DNA of 64,000 bases. Source: Henckelia pumila (Eukaryota > Streptophyta > Magnoliopsida > Lamiales > Gesneriaceae). The DNA lies in contig NC_133121.1 of NCBI RefSeq assembly GCF_033568475.1, positions 134,262,375 through 134,326,374 on the forward strand. The letters run 5' to 3'. This document shows positions 11,284-24,300 of this stretch, piece by piece. The stretch's first letter is position 1; each line of letters opens with the position of its first letter. The position numbers and the translations under genes were made by a program. The notes beneath the pieces are model-generated. The model was not told the origin of the DNA and did no database searches. It saw only the letters and a program-made list of their open reading frames with translations.

Positions 11284-11341
11284 TTGGCCCGACAAATTGA
11301 CAGAGAACGAAAAAGGATCTGTCCCACCCAACATAGAACGA

Positions 11342-11439
11342 AGAAGGATCTTTAGTTAGACCGGGGTTTACCCAAAACGCACCGAATGATAGCGGTTGCG
11401 GATTTCCAAGTAAAAAAAAAAAAAGAAGGATCTTTAGTT
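11342..11439 (+). mobile_element. Short SINE-like insertion with 16-bp TSD and poly(A) tail
   Basis: A body of about 66 bp (11358-11423) containing CGGGGTTTACCC and GATAGCGGTTGCGG motifs ends in a run of 13 A. The 16-bp sequence AGAAGGATCTTTAGTT is repeated exactly on both sides (11342-11357 and 11424-11439). A 3' poly(A) with a long perfect TSD is the mark of target-primed retroposition, so this is most simply a 5'-truncated SINE. It lies about 60-150 bp past the PPR stop codon, probably in its 3' UTR. Confidence 0.75.
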
Positions 11440-11984
11440 GGACAAAGTACTTGGTCTTTCAACATGCTACGTGCTTGGAAGTAATCAAAGAAATGCGAAA
11501 CATGATTGGTTTAGCATATTCAGAGTTTGAGTGTTGAGTGCAGCCAAATTGACAAACAAGCCGATTTAGCTAGCTAATATGATAGCACGTGCATGACGAT
11601 CCTGGTATTTTGTTCCGAGGTTATCATTGTTTGAGGTTTCTTCGCTAGGTTATTTAAATAAATATAATAAATTTAATTTTTTTTTTAACAAATATACCAA
11701 ATTTTAAAATTTTAAAAAAATATAATAACATGGGGTTTGAGACCCCGCTTCATTGAGAAGTTGGGGTTTGAGACACCGACTCCTCATTTGTTATTTTCGA
11801 GGAGTCGGGGTTTGAAACCCCAACTCTTCATTGTAAATATATTTATATTTTATTTATATATTTATATATATATATATATATTCAATTTACAATTATTATT
11901 TTTTGATTTTATATTTGAATCTATAGTTGTTCTAAATATTTTGAAAAAAGTTTGTAATATAATCGAACTTTTACAAAAGGAATA

Positions 11985-12865
11985 ATAGTCAAAATAATTT
12001 TGTAAGTTTTTTTGTTTTGTGATTTGGTCATGTAAGTATTCAATTTTGGATTTTGGCCTAATAAATTAAGTTATGTTTTGGTATTTAGTCATTTTTCATT
12101 TAAACAATATTTTTATAACCAGGTCAGTGATCGAACCGGTCTAACTTAAAAAACGATCCAATCGATCAAATTTTTTTTTACTGCACAGCCGGACAAAAAA
12201 ACCGTTTATATATTTTAATATAATTAATAATATATTTTAAATTATAAAAACCTAAAAAATTTATATAAATAGAAAAAATGTATTTATCATCGTTTGAAAA
12301 TAAATAACTATATAAATATATTCAAAATATTAGTTATAATTATATATATTTTTTATAAAATAAATTAATTAATTTAAAGACTCTAATATTAATAAAATAA
12401 TATTTTTAAAGAAAAAAAAATTTCAAATAACCATGTATATATAATAAAATATTAAATTAAGGTTTTTAAATAAAAAAAACTTTTTTTTAAAAAAATAAAA
12501 AATTGTTTTTTTGGTTCTTAGTTGGTTCTTGACCGATTTTGATTGAACGGTTAAAACGATTTTTTGGAGTGTTTTAGACTAGGCCGGTGACCGATTCCTG
12601 GTCGAACAGGTTGAACCGATCGGTTCAATCTGATTTTGAAAACATGACATTCAAGTATTGATGCCACAACAGATACATCATCATTTTTCAATGCCGTGAA
12701 AAATTTTTAGTTCGCACGTCATCATATTTTGATTTCACGTCGATAATCCATTAAGAAAAAACTAAAATCCAAAATATAACTTAATTTATAGGATCAATAT
12801 CCAAAATTAAATACTTAAATGACCAAAACACAAAATGAGTAAATATATAAGAACATTTTGACTAT
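11985..12865. mobile_element. Nested inverted-repeat element inside the Mutator-like element
   Basis: The left arm starts ATAGTCAAAATAATTTTG. The right arm in reverse complement starts ATAGTCAAAATGTTCTTA. Further matches (TTTTGTG-TTTGGTCAT-TAAGTAT, TTTTGGAT, ATAAATTAAGTTAT) extend over about 115 bp. The TSD is unclear. Between the arms lie AACCGGTC/GATCGGTT-rich sequences at about 12121-12220 and 12530-12640 that may be a third insertion. No coding potential was seen. Confidence 0.65.
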
Positions 12866-13192
12866 ATTTTTTTATATAAAATAACTAGCATAATCGCACA
12901 CACATGTTGTGTGCGTATAAAATCATATAATATATTTAATATTATATGTTATGTATAAATATTCTTTTTTCGATAATATTTAAATTTATTTTTTATTTAT
13001 AAAATAATATAAAAAATAAATTTAAAATTTATTTATCAATTTATCTTATCTATAGTGTTTAGTTCAGAAAAATATAAAAAATTAAAATATCAAAATTTTA
13101 GAAAAAAAAACTAATAAAAATAAAAGTGTAATATTTATAACACATAAGATCAATCTCGGTAAATGAAAATATGGCGTCTACGGGAAATTTTT

Positions 13193-13197
<5 letters not shown>

Positions 13198-13264
<67 letters not shown>
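13198..13264. repeat. (ATA)n microsatellite
   Basis: About 22 uninterrupted ATA/TAA units in AT-rich DNA within the Mutator-like element. Confidence 0.97.
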
Positions 13265-13265
<1 letters not shown>

Positions 13266-14396
13266 TTAGAGAAGTTTTTATTAATCGATGAATTAATAAA
13301 TTATTATTTTAAAAAATATATTTTGTAACTCCTAAAATTCGTAGATAGACATTTGTTTATTTTTTTCAATTTATTAATTACATGTTTGAAAAGTGACTGA
13401 GTATGGTTAATAGTATTTTTTAAAAAACGAAAGTTATTAATATTTTAGATGTTTGAAATTTTACAATAATGTAGAACTTCTATAAATTAATAATATTTTG
13501 ATCAATGATATTCAATTTTAGAAAGATCTCAATTAACCGATAAATTAATAAATTATTATTTTAAAAATTATTTTTTGATTGAATGAACGCAGTTTTGGTT
13601 ATATATGTTTATTTTCATAGATTTTTATAAGAGTTTTTTTAAAAAAATTATAATCTTATTATTTTATTAAACTATTAATTTAACAAATCAATCCAAGTCG
13701 AGATTGAAAAAAATTATCTTTTATAAAAATTATTAATTTTTTAAAAATTAAATTTATGAAAGTTTATTTTACCGTTTTATTTCATTCTAAATTTTATAAT
13801 AAGAAAACAATATATTCATATAAACCTTAAAAATACTTTTTATAATTATTAATTATGAAAATAATAATTTTTTCAATTTCGATTTAGAAGACTCTTATAT
13901 AAATCTATGAAAATTAATAAAACATAATTTTCTTATATAATTAATCTTTATATTCATTTTGAATCAACAATACTCTATAAATAATAATTTATTAATTTAT
14001 CAATTAATTAATATATTTTTAAATTAGCAAAATATCATCGTCGTTATATTTTTAATTTATAAAAGTTCAACTGTATTATAAAAATTATAAACAACTAATT
14101 TTTTTTAATCATAATAATCGTTTTTTTTAACATACAAAAACAATTAAATCTGTAAATATAAAACTAAAAAATACTAATTAAAAGAATATATATATATATA
14201 TATATAGGCTATGAGGAGTAGGGGTTTGAAACTTCGACTCCTCGAAAATAACAAATGAGTAGTCGGGGTCTCAAACCCCAACTCTTCAAGAAAGTGGGGT
14301 TTCAAACTCCACGCTATAATATTTTTTAAAAGTTTTATAATTTGTTATATTTGTTTAAATTTTTTTAAAATTTATTATATTTATTTAAAAAACCCT

Positions 14397-14903
14397 TTCT
14401 TCGCTTGTTGATTATTTTTGGTTTTATTTTTGGTTGAATCAACTGATGTCGCTCGTGACTGGGATTACTTTTGTTGAACGGGCATCCTTCAAATTAGTTC
14501 AATTTCAAATATGCAATTTTAGTTCATCTTTATTTTTCTGAATAGAGCATTTCTTGGGCCAGAAATTTCTCTCTGTAAGTTGTTCAATTTCAAATATCAT
14601 CTTGACTCCACAAATAATCTACGTTAAAAATCTACTAAATTTACAGTCGTTGAATTTTTCCAATAACAGGATAACGTACTTCTTAGAAAAGCACTGACAG
14701 GGACTAAAAAAAGAGGTGGCGCAGATAGAGGGCTGAAATTATCAACACCAGTTATATCAACATTAACAGCGAAATAAACAAGTTGAAACTCCAGAAGACC
14801 AAGAACAGTACGTCGGGTCCCAGAAGTTCTTGGCATTTATTCATATTCATATATATGTATATATATGGCATGTTTCCCCACATAGATAATATACCAAAGA
14901 CAT
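14397..14903. other. Spacer and NBR1 3' UTR
   Basis: There is no gene on either strand. The stretch adjoining the NBR1 stop codon should be its 3' untranslated region; the rest is unremarkable AT-rich sequence next to the transposon TSD. Confidence 0.5.
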
Positions 14904-17900
14904 TTACTGCTGCTCTTCTCCGGCGATGAGATCCATAACCACACGTTTGATGCTTCCATTGTTCTTCTTCAGCAGTTTCTTGTTCATTTCTGTATCATGA
15001 AAACCCTGCATAAAAACTAGATATGTTAAAAAAGAACTATAAAACGAACAGAATAAAATTAACAAGCAGGAGGAAGATCACCGGGGGAAAAAATAAAGAT
15101 GAAACTCACCATCTCCTGGAGCTCGTCAAGCATAGGATCCCACCCAGAAACTCCACAAAGATCGTCCACTGCTTGCTCCAAATCATACTCATTCATTCTC
15201 AGAACTTCCTTGTTTAAATCAACCTGTTTGAAGCCCATTTCCTCAAGTTCCCTGAGAAGTTTTTCCTCTACTTCTTCCTTTCCCGGAAGCTCTTCCGTGT
15301 ATGCCACTGTGTTCCCAACAGATGGTGCCGAAGGATAAAGGACAGATGGTGTAGGAGTAGAGAATGCTGGTGGTGCTATATCAGACAGATCGATGATAGG
15401 ATATCTTTCAGAAGTTGGGGCCGGAACAGCAGAGCTTGACATACCATTTCCTACAAGTAAGCTATCAGTGATGGGAAACTTCATCTCCTGTTCATTATTG
15501 GGCAGCGGCATACGAAATACTGTATCCACTATTTCCACCATCTTGTTGGAGTTATCAGGCTCCAGGCGGCTATCTTCCACCAGAGGTGTCGAGTCCATAT
15601 TAATAATTTCAGGACCATTCAAGACACTGTTCACAGGGGGTAAATTTAGATTCAAACCCTGAACACCAACACGGGGCGTCTCTTTCAAAGCAGCATAAAC
15701 CTATATTCATGCATAAAAGTCAAACTCACTATCCCGGTAAAAACACGAGGCATTACACAACTTCAGAAAGTAAACTGAGCTGTCACCAGTGACCAACCTG
15801 GATAAGAACCCAAACTCGTTGCCCAAACTTTTGGCCAGAAGGTGAAGCCATTCTCCAGTAGGAGATATACCGGCCAGGAAGATCAGGAGAAATAAAATCC
15901 ATAGCAACATCAAGCTCGTGGTCAACAGCTAAACCAGTTGCAGGAATCTGTCACAATACAAACCATATGGGTAAGAATTTAATTTTGAAAATCAAAAGAT
16001 CTTTTAGCAAAGAAGATTAAAGCAGAAATGCATTGAGATTTGAGATAACAGTTACATCACTCCCACCAAAAAGAAACCAGAATATAAACAGCCATAATAA
16101 ATAATAATGATAATAATTATAACGGTAAGCAGTACACATAGTTTTACCATCCATTCCAATGGATGCATTCACCCTTTGAATGGACACTAAAACTTAGCCA
16201 ATGATACAACAAGAGAATGTTGAGAATCACGATTACGTCAAACCCAATGATACAACAAGAGAATGTTGAGAATCACGATTAAGTCAAACCCAAAGAGAGC
16301 TTAAGAAAATCTATAAAACCAAAACAAAAACAACTCACCTCTAGTTCGACTGACAATAAATTGCTCAATTTATCTCCACCTATCCAAACAAGTTGTGTTT
16401 TCTGAGGCCATGCTAGTGTACCATTGTTCCTCATTCTCCAAATCTTCGTGAATGGAGTAAAAGGTGCCATAGCAGTGCCATCTAGTATATTGACATCCTG
16501 GATGAAGCGACTGTCTAGCTTGGATCCACCTGGCTTAACTTTATGACCCCTTAGGACTTGTGGTGGTGCCGGACACCGGACCCTGGCATGCTAATTTTGT
16601 ACAACACATAAGGTACTTTTAAGGAAACAGAGCTCGGAAATTAACATATTAGATAAGACAAAAGATGAAGAGACAAAATCATTGTAGAACGAACATACAT
16701 GATCATGAAATCCCTTGAAGGACAACTGGTGTCGATTAATTGCTGGGTAATCTATTCTTAAATAGTCATTGTCATTTCCCATTGCTGCAAAGCAGATGCT
16801 GCACAAATCATAGTCTACCTTTCTGCAGAATACAAGTTTACTGATTACCATCTGGAGAACAAGCTATATTAGTAAAAAACAAATGAGTTATGTTAGATCT
16901 TACACTTTAGACTTGAACCTCGGACCAGTTATAGGATGCACTCCACAACCATCACAGCGAACACCACGATGGAAGATAGTCCCAGTACCATCATTTTCAA
17001 TTCTGCTCCTGTTAAATGCAACCGACAGAGGAACAGGTTGTGGTGGAGCAGCTGAGACATTTTCCACTGGTATTCCGGAAAATGGGCAAGTTAAACCTGA
17101 GATTGGAAATTTATAAAAACTACCAGGATTAGGGGACATAAGTGAATCCAGAGGGTTCTTAAAACCAATAGGGACTACACTTCCCGTTCTTCCATTTGGA
17201 GAGTTTCCCTTCAAAGGATCAGAAAAGGTTAAACGCGACTTCTCATCAAGATTACAGTCATTTATCATCTTGGCCTTCGCTTTCTTACCAATGTTAAGGT
17301 GTATAACATTTGGATTAGGATTTTCAGGCGCTGAACTTTCAAGCTGCCCAATGTCTGTATTCTTTGAGTTGAGTGGCCCAGCTACAGAACTAGAGCCAGG
17401 TGCCTCAGAAGATGATGCACCCTTGGTTCCTCCAGCTAAACTTTGAGCTTTAACCTCAAAATTCTTCGCAGTCGCTTCAAGTTGAGGCTTTGGTGGAATC
17501 TCATTACTTTTGAAAGATTCGTTTTTAGATTTCCCAACCGATGAGACCACAGTTATTTTAGGATCAATCCGAGAAGAATTTGAGTCCTTAGATTCAGGTA
17601 CAGCGGAACTGTTTTCAGGAACAACACTCTGTCCGCCAGGCTGCACTCTAGTCTGGGATTCTGCAAGCTGGTCTAGGTACGACAAGCCCACTTTGGAGAA
17701 GTAATTAATAAGCTCTGTAGCGCCTGGAGATATACCTGGGGCAGTGGACGACACTTTTGATACCAAATCAGTTGAGAGATTCACAAGTGTCCCACGTAAG
17801 GGCTCAGGGACAGTTTTCAGAATTTCAGACACTCCGGCAATAGGATTTTGAAATGATTGTTTCACTCGAGGGGATCTCAAGGGAGTAGAAGTTCCACTTG

Positions 17901-19074
17901 AGAGAGAAAACGTTGTACCATTCTTTTCAGAATTTAGTTTAACGGTGATTCTCAAAGGGTTCAGGGACTGCTTCACCACATCACAGAGATCATCATCATC
18001 AACAAGAGCCACACAATCTCCATCTTCATCAATATAAGTGAGTATGATTTCAACATTAGGAGCAAAGTTAAAGAGGGAAAAGATTTTTTCGGTCAGTCCG
18101 GCCATACTGAGATCCAGTTCCCCATCAACAACCTTGGCATTGAAACGCCTGAGAATATCACCATATTTGACCTGTAAAAATTGTTAAGAACGCTGATCAG
18201 GAAAATTTAGACAATCCAAGATGTATATGCATCTGGAAAAGTGAATAGAAAGTTAACATTAACATCAAACGGAGTAGATAGTAGGCAAAACAGCTGATTG
18301 ATCACCTTTACAATCATAATTCAGGAACTGAAATAAATAATATTAACATGATAAAAAGCAGAATATGCTTCAATAGTAACAACACATCATAAAAAGATTA
18401 ATGATCATGGATGACCAAAAAAAAAAGAACTACCAACAATCAAATTTGAGAACGACCGCATACATACCCAAAAAAGAGAGACTATCTTGGTAAATTGAGT
18501 TCACATTAAATAAGTACTGAAATCAAACCATAAAGGAAAAGTTTCAAATCTAGAAACAAGTCAATCGGCATGCTCATACGTTAAAAGGGTCAAAGTAAAG
18601 GGAACAAAAAATTCGAAAAAGTAATAACCTAGAAAATTTATCTCAACCTTACCGAGCCACAATCTAGAGTAAAAATATCGACAGGAACATAGACCAAAGA
18701 ACAAGAGAGTACGAACTGAAATCCATCAACGTCAGCACAAAAAAACGAAGAGATGAACATAGAACGATGGCTAAGCAACAAAAAAGGGTTGTGGTTTTAA
18801 GACATAACGAAATATCAAAATCAGCCGCAGATTCTAACATCCAAGAAGAATCGATATGGAAAACGAAAACCCTTTCCAAAAAACACACGACACAATCCGG
18901 GAAAAAGAAAACATACAAAGAATAATTCCCCACAGAATCAAAAGCTAATACTCTCGCAGACACCGTCAACGCACCCATACATATTACATCCGGGAAAACA
19001 CACACTAAAAATTACACTCAAAAGGTAAAAGATCATTCGAAAAACACCTTGATCACCACAGAAGAAGCCTCCAT
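14904..19074 (-). CDS. NBR1: NBR1/Joka2 selective autophagy cargo receptor
   Basis: NBR1 polymerises, binds ubiquitinated cargo and docks to ATG8 on autophagosomes. Seven exons join in phase to 837 aa: 19048-19074, 16904-18171, 16699-16822, 16339-16590, 15798-15947, 15110-15700, 14904-15005. Domains in order: PB1 (about 7-92; acidic YIDEDGDCVALVDDDDL loop), a long low-complexity linker, ZZ zinc finger (about 408-455; CDGC, CSIC), the four-tryptophan FW domain (about 495-607; KIWRMRNNG, LVWIGG, YWRMASPSG, RVWVLIQ), UBA1 (about 752-793), an ATG8-interacting motif W794-D-P-M797, and UBA2 (805-837; GFHDTEMNKKLLKKNNGSI). Length is close to tobacco Joka2 (about 842 aa). The methionine in the interaction motif differs from the WDPI I recall in Arabidopsis. 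The first exon encodes only nine residues. Confidence 0.95.
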
Positions 19075-21366
19075 GTCTACAATCGCGTTCCAAGTAAGCC
19101 GCGAATTAACGAAATTTCCGCCCTAGAAATGAAAGGGGGCTGATAATTGTATAGCCCTTATATACCGAAAACCCAAACGACAGACGAGATTTCACGCAAT
19201 CCCACTCGACTCGACTGAAAACGAATTGTGAGACAATGGAGGGTTTGTTTGGATGTTATATAAACAAATATTTCCTATTTTATTTTATTATATTATTATT
19301 ATTAATGAATTCATTTTGTTATCTTGTTTCCGAAGAAAACCCAATGGACGAAGGAAATCCAAAAAGTCGTCGATGCAATGAATTAGCAAACTCTGAGAAA
19401 TAAATTACATTATTCATTTTAATAAAATTTATATTTATATATATATATATGTACAAAAGTACATAAAAACAGGGAGAATTTTATTATTTTAGGTCCAGTC
19501 AAATTTTTTTTAAAAAAAATTAGATCTTCCTAATGTAATAAAATACATTGGAAAAGATCAAATTTACAAAACAAAAATGACCGTCTATTTAACAAAATGA
19601 CATCGTAAAAACATACAAATTCCGCAATAAATAATTTGAAGAAATTACTCGATCCTAGGAAAATAGCATGCAGTTTTTTTAAGTGAGAATAAATCATATA
19701 ATATAATATTAATTTATGTGTTATTTTATTAAATTGTGAAATTAAAGTTACAAGCATCGTCAACTCATCAATCATCATCAAATCCTAAATGTGCGTAGAT
19801 ATATTCAAGGACGGAATCAAGGTGTCGGTGGTTGTTTCTGTCTTCCTCAATGTTGTTCCTTCTCTAGTGTGTTAGCTATTCGGTCTTGAGTTTTGGATAA
19901 CATATATTGGAAAAATCTTATAACAAAGGGTTGTCATATCTACACTATATATTTTTTTTAATGTTAACATAAAGGTCCGTTTGGTTTTAAAAGTCAGACC
20001 AAAAAAGCATTTTTTAAGTGCTTTTCATTTAATAAATTGTTTGGTTGATCAGAAAAGTACTTAAATAAACACTTTTTTAAGTCAAAATTAGAACTTTTTC
20101 AAAAAGCAAAAAATTATAGCTTTAAAAAATGTTTTTTTTTAAAAATGTCTATCAAATCCAAACGGATCCTAATTTTCAAACTTACAATAATAATTATTTT
20201 TTCGAATGATTTACTCAAACCGCCTCATGTTCGATAAAAAATCATTTTGACCATTTTTAGTTGAATTTCCTGACTCAACAATTATTACTATCTTGTATTT
20301 TGTTGAAAGAGAACTATAAAATAAGCTATATATGCTTTGATTTGATTTTTCCAGTTGTGGCTACCCATTCTTACCATCCAGATGGTCGTAAAATAAAGAT
20401 GAAATTGTTTTCAAAAAATAAATAAAGATGAAATTGTTTATTTATCATGGTTTCATAGCCCATGGCCGAAGATCCTTGCTCGAGAAGCATGAACGCGTTG
20501 GCACCCAATAGCGCTCCCGTCTGTGATTACTAAAACACAAATTCAAGATGTCCCAAAATTTAATAATTCTTAATAGTTAATATATCTGCCAAAAACTAAC
20601 ATGATTTTAAATGGTTAATGTCGTATCTGTAGAAGGATGTACGGTGTATTTAGCCAATTTGTACTGCTGAAATGAGGACATCACCTTGCATATACTACTT
20701 CACTGAAACAAGTTACATCAAACTTTCCATCTGATGTTCTCAAATATTGAATTTTGCTATCCTATATTCTTAAATCTGGAAAACCTTTGATAAAAGCATA
20801 GCAAATGCCGCAGCCTACAACACTTTCTGACAATCGATTGGCGCAATATGTTTTTGCCTCTATTTTCGTGCAAGTTTCGAAAATAGATGCCGACCATTTG
20901 ATTCATGAGATATATTGCGCTCAGTAGGACTTTGTCTTAGTCCTTGGGTCACCTGTTCACATGAAAGAATGAGCTAAATTAGCTACGTAATGAATAAAGG
21001 TAAAAATACATGTAATAGGGTAAAAACCAAGGTATGAAAACTATCATAAAAACAAATGTAATTTTTTAAAAAGAGGCAGAATACAACACCCAAATCCAAA
21101 TGACTTTTAAGTCTGTATATACTGGCTGGGGAGTAAGTTGCATTTTATTTTCAAATGAAATTTCTCGATCACTATTTGGGTTTTAAAAAGTATCCAACAT
21201 ATTTAAGGCTATGCAAAAGCCTAAATGCGGCCAACATTACAAATTCTACATAAATAAACATATAAAAGTAGATAGTCAAGTTCACTAACTTTGTCTCTTC
21301 AGATTTGATCTTCAGGCAAAGAATTAGCCACCCAATAGCCTCCAAAGAATCAAGATTCTTGAACGT
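19075..21366. other. Intergenic region between two minus-strand genes
   Basis: 19075-19260 should be the NBR1 leader and promoter. 19260-19970 is AT-rich without recognisable genes. A MITE lies at 19973-20170. At about 20440-20525 the minus strand has a short GC-richer, coding-like stretch (TGALLGANAFMLLEQGSSAM) that I cannot assign; it may be a gene relic. 20700-21366 includes the CDC6 3' UTR. Confidence 0.45.
19973..20170. mobile_element. MITE with AGGTCCGTTTGG termini, 198 bp
   Basis: The left end reads AGGTCCGTTTGGTTTT and the right end ATCCAAACGGATCCT, whose reverse complement is AGGATCCGTTTGGAT. The interior has further self-complementary AAAAGTG/CACTTTT-type stretches. The GGNCCGTTTGG terminus is common to small plant MITEs. 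No clear TSD was found, so the superfamily is left open. Confidence 0.7.
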
Positions 21367-24300
21367 TTACTGCAGACAATTGCGAAAGAAACGAACTCCC
21401 TGTTTCATAATTAGCACAATTACAAATAAGATGTTATTGTCCTAGACAAAGGCACATAAAGTCATGGAAAAGCAACTGTTTCGCTTGAAGGATTTGGTTT
21501 GCATTTCAAACCCCTTTGATTTTTTAGCATTTTTCAAGTACAATACAATGTGTAGTTGGAAAATACACTGAAAAGAAAGTTTCATCGGTAAAAATACCGA
21601 AGCATCTTCTTGTTTTTTTTCAAAAAAAAATGAAAATAAAAGTACTGAAACTTTTAGCACAAGCTACAAATATGAAATTGAAGGATTTTGTTATGTCATG
21701 AACAATTTGCGTGTGTTTTGAAATGACAGCTTATCCATAGCAATATTCTATATCAGGCACAACTAACCTGCAAAGCAAAAGCAATGTCTGCTGAATCCAC
21801 CTTTAATGTTACTCGTTTTTTGTTTTCTTCTCGTGATTGCCCAAGTTTGATGATTCCCTGAAAATAGGTTCGTGCTTGTAAGCTCATGCAACCTTCCATG
21901 GACTTTCTATGGAATACAACAATGTTGATTGTTGATGTTCCATCATATATGTTTATAGATATTCTCATCTTGTATAAGTAGGTTTTACCTGATCATCCAA
22001 CACTCTACACATACTTGACAGTTCCATAATGCCCAACGGTGGGATTGAGGTTGATTTGCACACATCCTTGTAAAATCTGTTCAGCTGCAGCATAGTATAG
22101 AGTTTCATTAAATGATGCCATAGAAATTTATTACATTGTCCTAATTTTAGAAACCACACCTCACCAACAGTTGCATCCTTCTTCCCTGCTCGGAAAAGTT
22201 TCACAGCGGAGCAAAGTACGATCTGCCAAAGTAGCCATTCAACATTCAGTAGAAAACATATACATAGGCAATGAAAAATTCACAGGCCACTTAGTATATT
22301 TCATAACTAGGCATATGATAAATTTACAGCTGAAAAAGGTTTTTATTGAGGGATGTCTTCTCAGTAAAGTTTACCTGTTGATGTTGTGGTAGAGATTGAA
22401 TGGTGTCTACTGCAGGTGATTTAAATGTTTTTGATAATGCAGCAGCAACATGATCGATCCTCACCTACGAGGAGATGAAAACCATGAGAGAAAATGGATT
22501 GCATGTAGGCTGTGGTAAAGGTGAGGACAGCATATAAATTTTATTAAAAGCTAGCGAGGCACCATGCAGGCTACAAGAATACTGAATGGAGCCGGTGGAG
22601 GGGATTTTCCTTCACAGTGGAGTGCTGATGAGTGGTATAATTTTTCCAGCGATTAGCAACACCGGGTTTTTAAAAAGTATAATGGAGAATATAGACTGAT
22701 ATCTCATTTCACTCCAAAAGTTTATTCAAAACAGCCCCAATGCTCCATGAGTGAAGCTACTTAACCACAAGCACCCTTGACTTATCATTTTATCCTCTTG
22801 AAATATTTGCACAGGCATACAAACACCGGAAATTAACTAACATGCACCACTAAATATTGGATTTGTGTGAACTTTGAAGGAAGCACATGGTTACTATACT
22901 CACCCTTTGCAGTTAAAGAATGGGCAAGCTACAAGTGCTGCAGTAAGATAAGGTTGGTCCATAACTACCAATAGTGCAATACCTAATTTTTTTATAGGCC
23001 TGTATACTTATTTTGATGATGTAAAGACTATAAATTGTCATGGAATTTTTCAAAGACATCTGAGCGGTAATTTGGGATAACTTTCCGTGAGGAAGTATAT
23101 CAACAAGAAGACATTGGCATAGATGTGAAAGCATGTCTTTCATGGGAGACTCAACAATGGAACATAATATAAATATAAAGGAAACAAATACCAAAAAATC
23201 ATCTTCAGGATGGTTGTATTGGGCTTTGCAACTACAGCAAAAGGAAACTCAAAATATGCTATTGCTATATGATGCTTACCAGATTATTTACTTGACTAGT
23301 CAACCAATCGAAATCAGCCGACTTCAGTTGGTCGTCATTCTTTCCAGTTGATGGCAAACTCTTGTTACTGATAGATTCTCTTATCTCAGTTTCTAGCATC
23401 CCAATAGCACTCCTGCAATAGGAACATGTAAATAAGGCTGTAATTCATGAATGACAAAGGCATTACCAACTTAAAAAATAATCCATTGTCTTGTCCAATG
23501 CAGTACTTTATACTGTTGCCGATTTGTGTTACTGCTTGGCACTGAGAATTAAATAAAGCAAAAAATAAGAGGAATTAAAAATTGGTGAATGTAGGAATCA
23601 AATGCCAACCTGCAAATAGAAAGAGCCTTCCTCATATCTCCAGATGCTGCAGCAACTCTCTGCAGCAACACAAACAATGGAAATTTAGCCATCTCTTGAC
23701 CCTTAAGTGATACATGTGATCTTCTAGGATGTTTTAAATAAAAGAACGAGAAAATAGCAGTGGCGTGCTTAGATTTGCCAAATAGCCTGTATGACACTCT
23801 TTATTATCGAAAGGGAATTAAAGTTGAAACAAACCCCAGCACAGAGTTCCACGGCTTGTGGCTGGAAGACGGTATAAGGAAGTGCCTGTTGAAATTGCAA
23901 CCAGATTAGAATGATATCAAATATATATGCATCCTTAATTGGCAAAATGACATTTTTTCCATTTTTTTTACTTTCTCCTTTGATATAAGCTAACTGGATT
24001 TGTTTCGGACTTAAGACGGTATATTTTCCAAATAGGAAAAGCAGACAGTCCTTCATTCAACTTCAGTGTTTTGGTGGTCTTTTGCTGCAAAATATGCCTT
24101 CATCCACTAAACAACACGAGACTACATATTTTATAGGTGATCTGATGTGGAGTTAAGTGGCAGGATGAATTTTTCTATTGAGCAAATATAAAGACAAAAT
24201 CAAACTAATAAACTCTCTCTGGATATGTAATAAGTTAAAAAGGTTTACCCTCAGTCTGTCTTTAAGAATCATGATGATCTGATCCTTGGAATAGGCGCGA

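Larger units (their letters stand above)
11647..14396. mobile_element. Large Mutator-like non-autonomous element, 2.75 kb, with nested repeats
   Basis: Inverted ends of about 190 bp (11647-11838 and 14205-14396) begin AGGTTATTTAAATAAATATA on the left and AGGGTTTTTTAAATAAATAT on the reversed right end. A 9-bp TSD, TTCTTCGCT, flanks it at 11638-11646 and 14397-14405. Each arm carries several GGGGTTTGA(A/G)ACCCC palindromes plus a GAGGAGT/ACTCCTC inverted pair. The interior has no coding capacity. It holds a second inverted-repeat element (11985-12865), a trinucleotide repeat (13198-13264), and AT-rich subterminal-type repeats near 13265, 13521 and 13965. The long TIRs and 9-bp TSD point to the Mutator superfamily. 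Confidence 0.82.
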
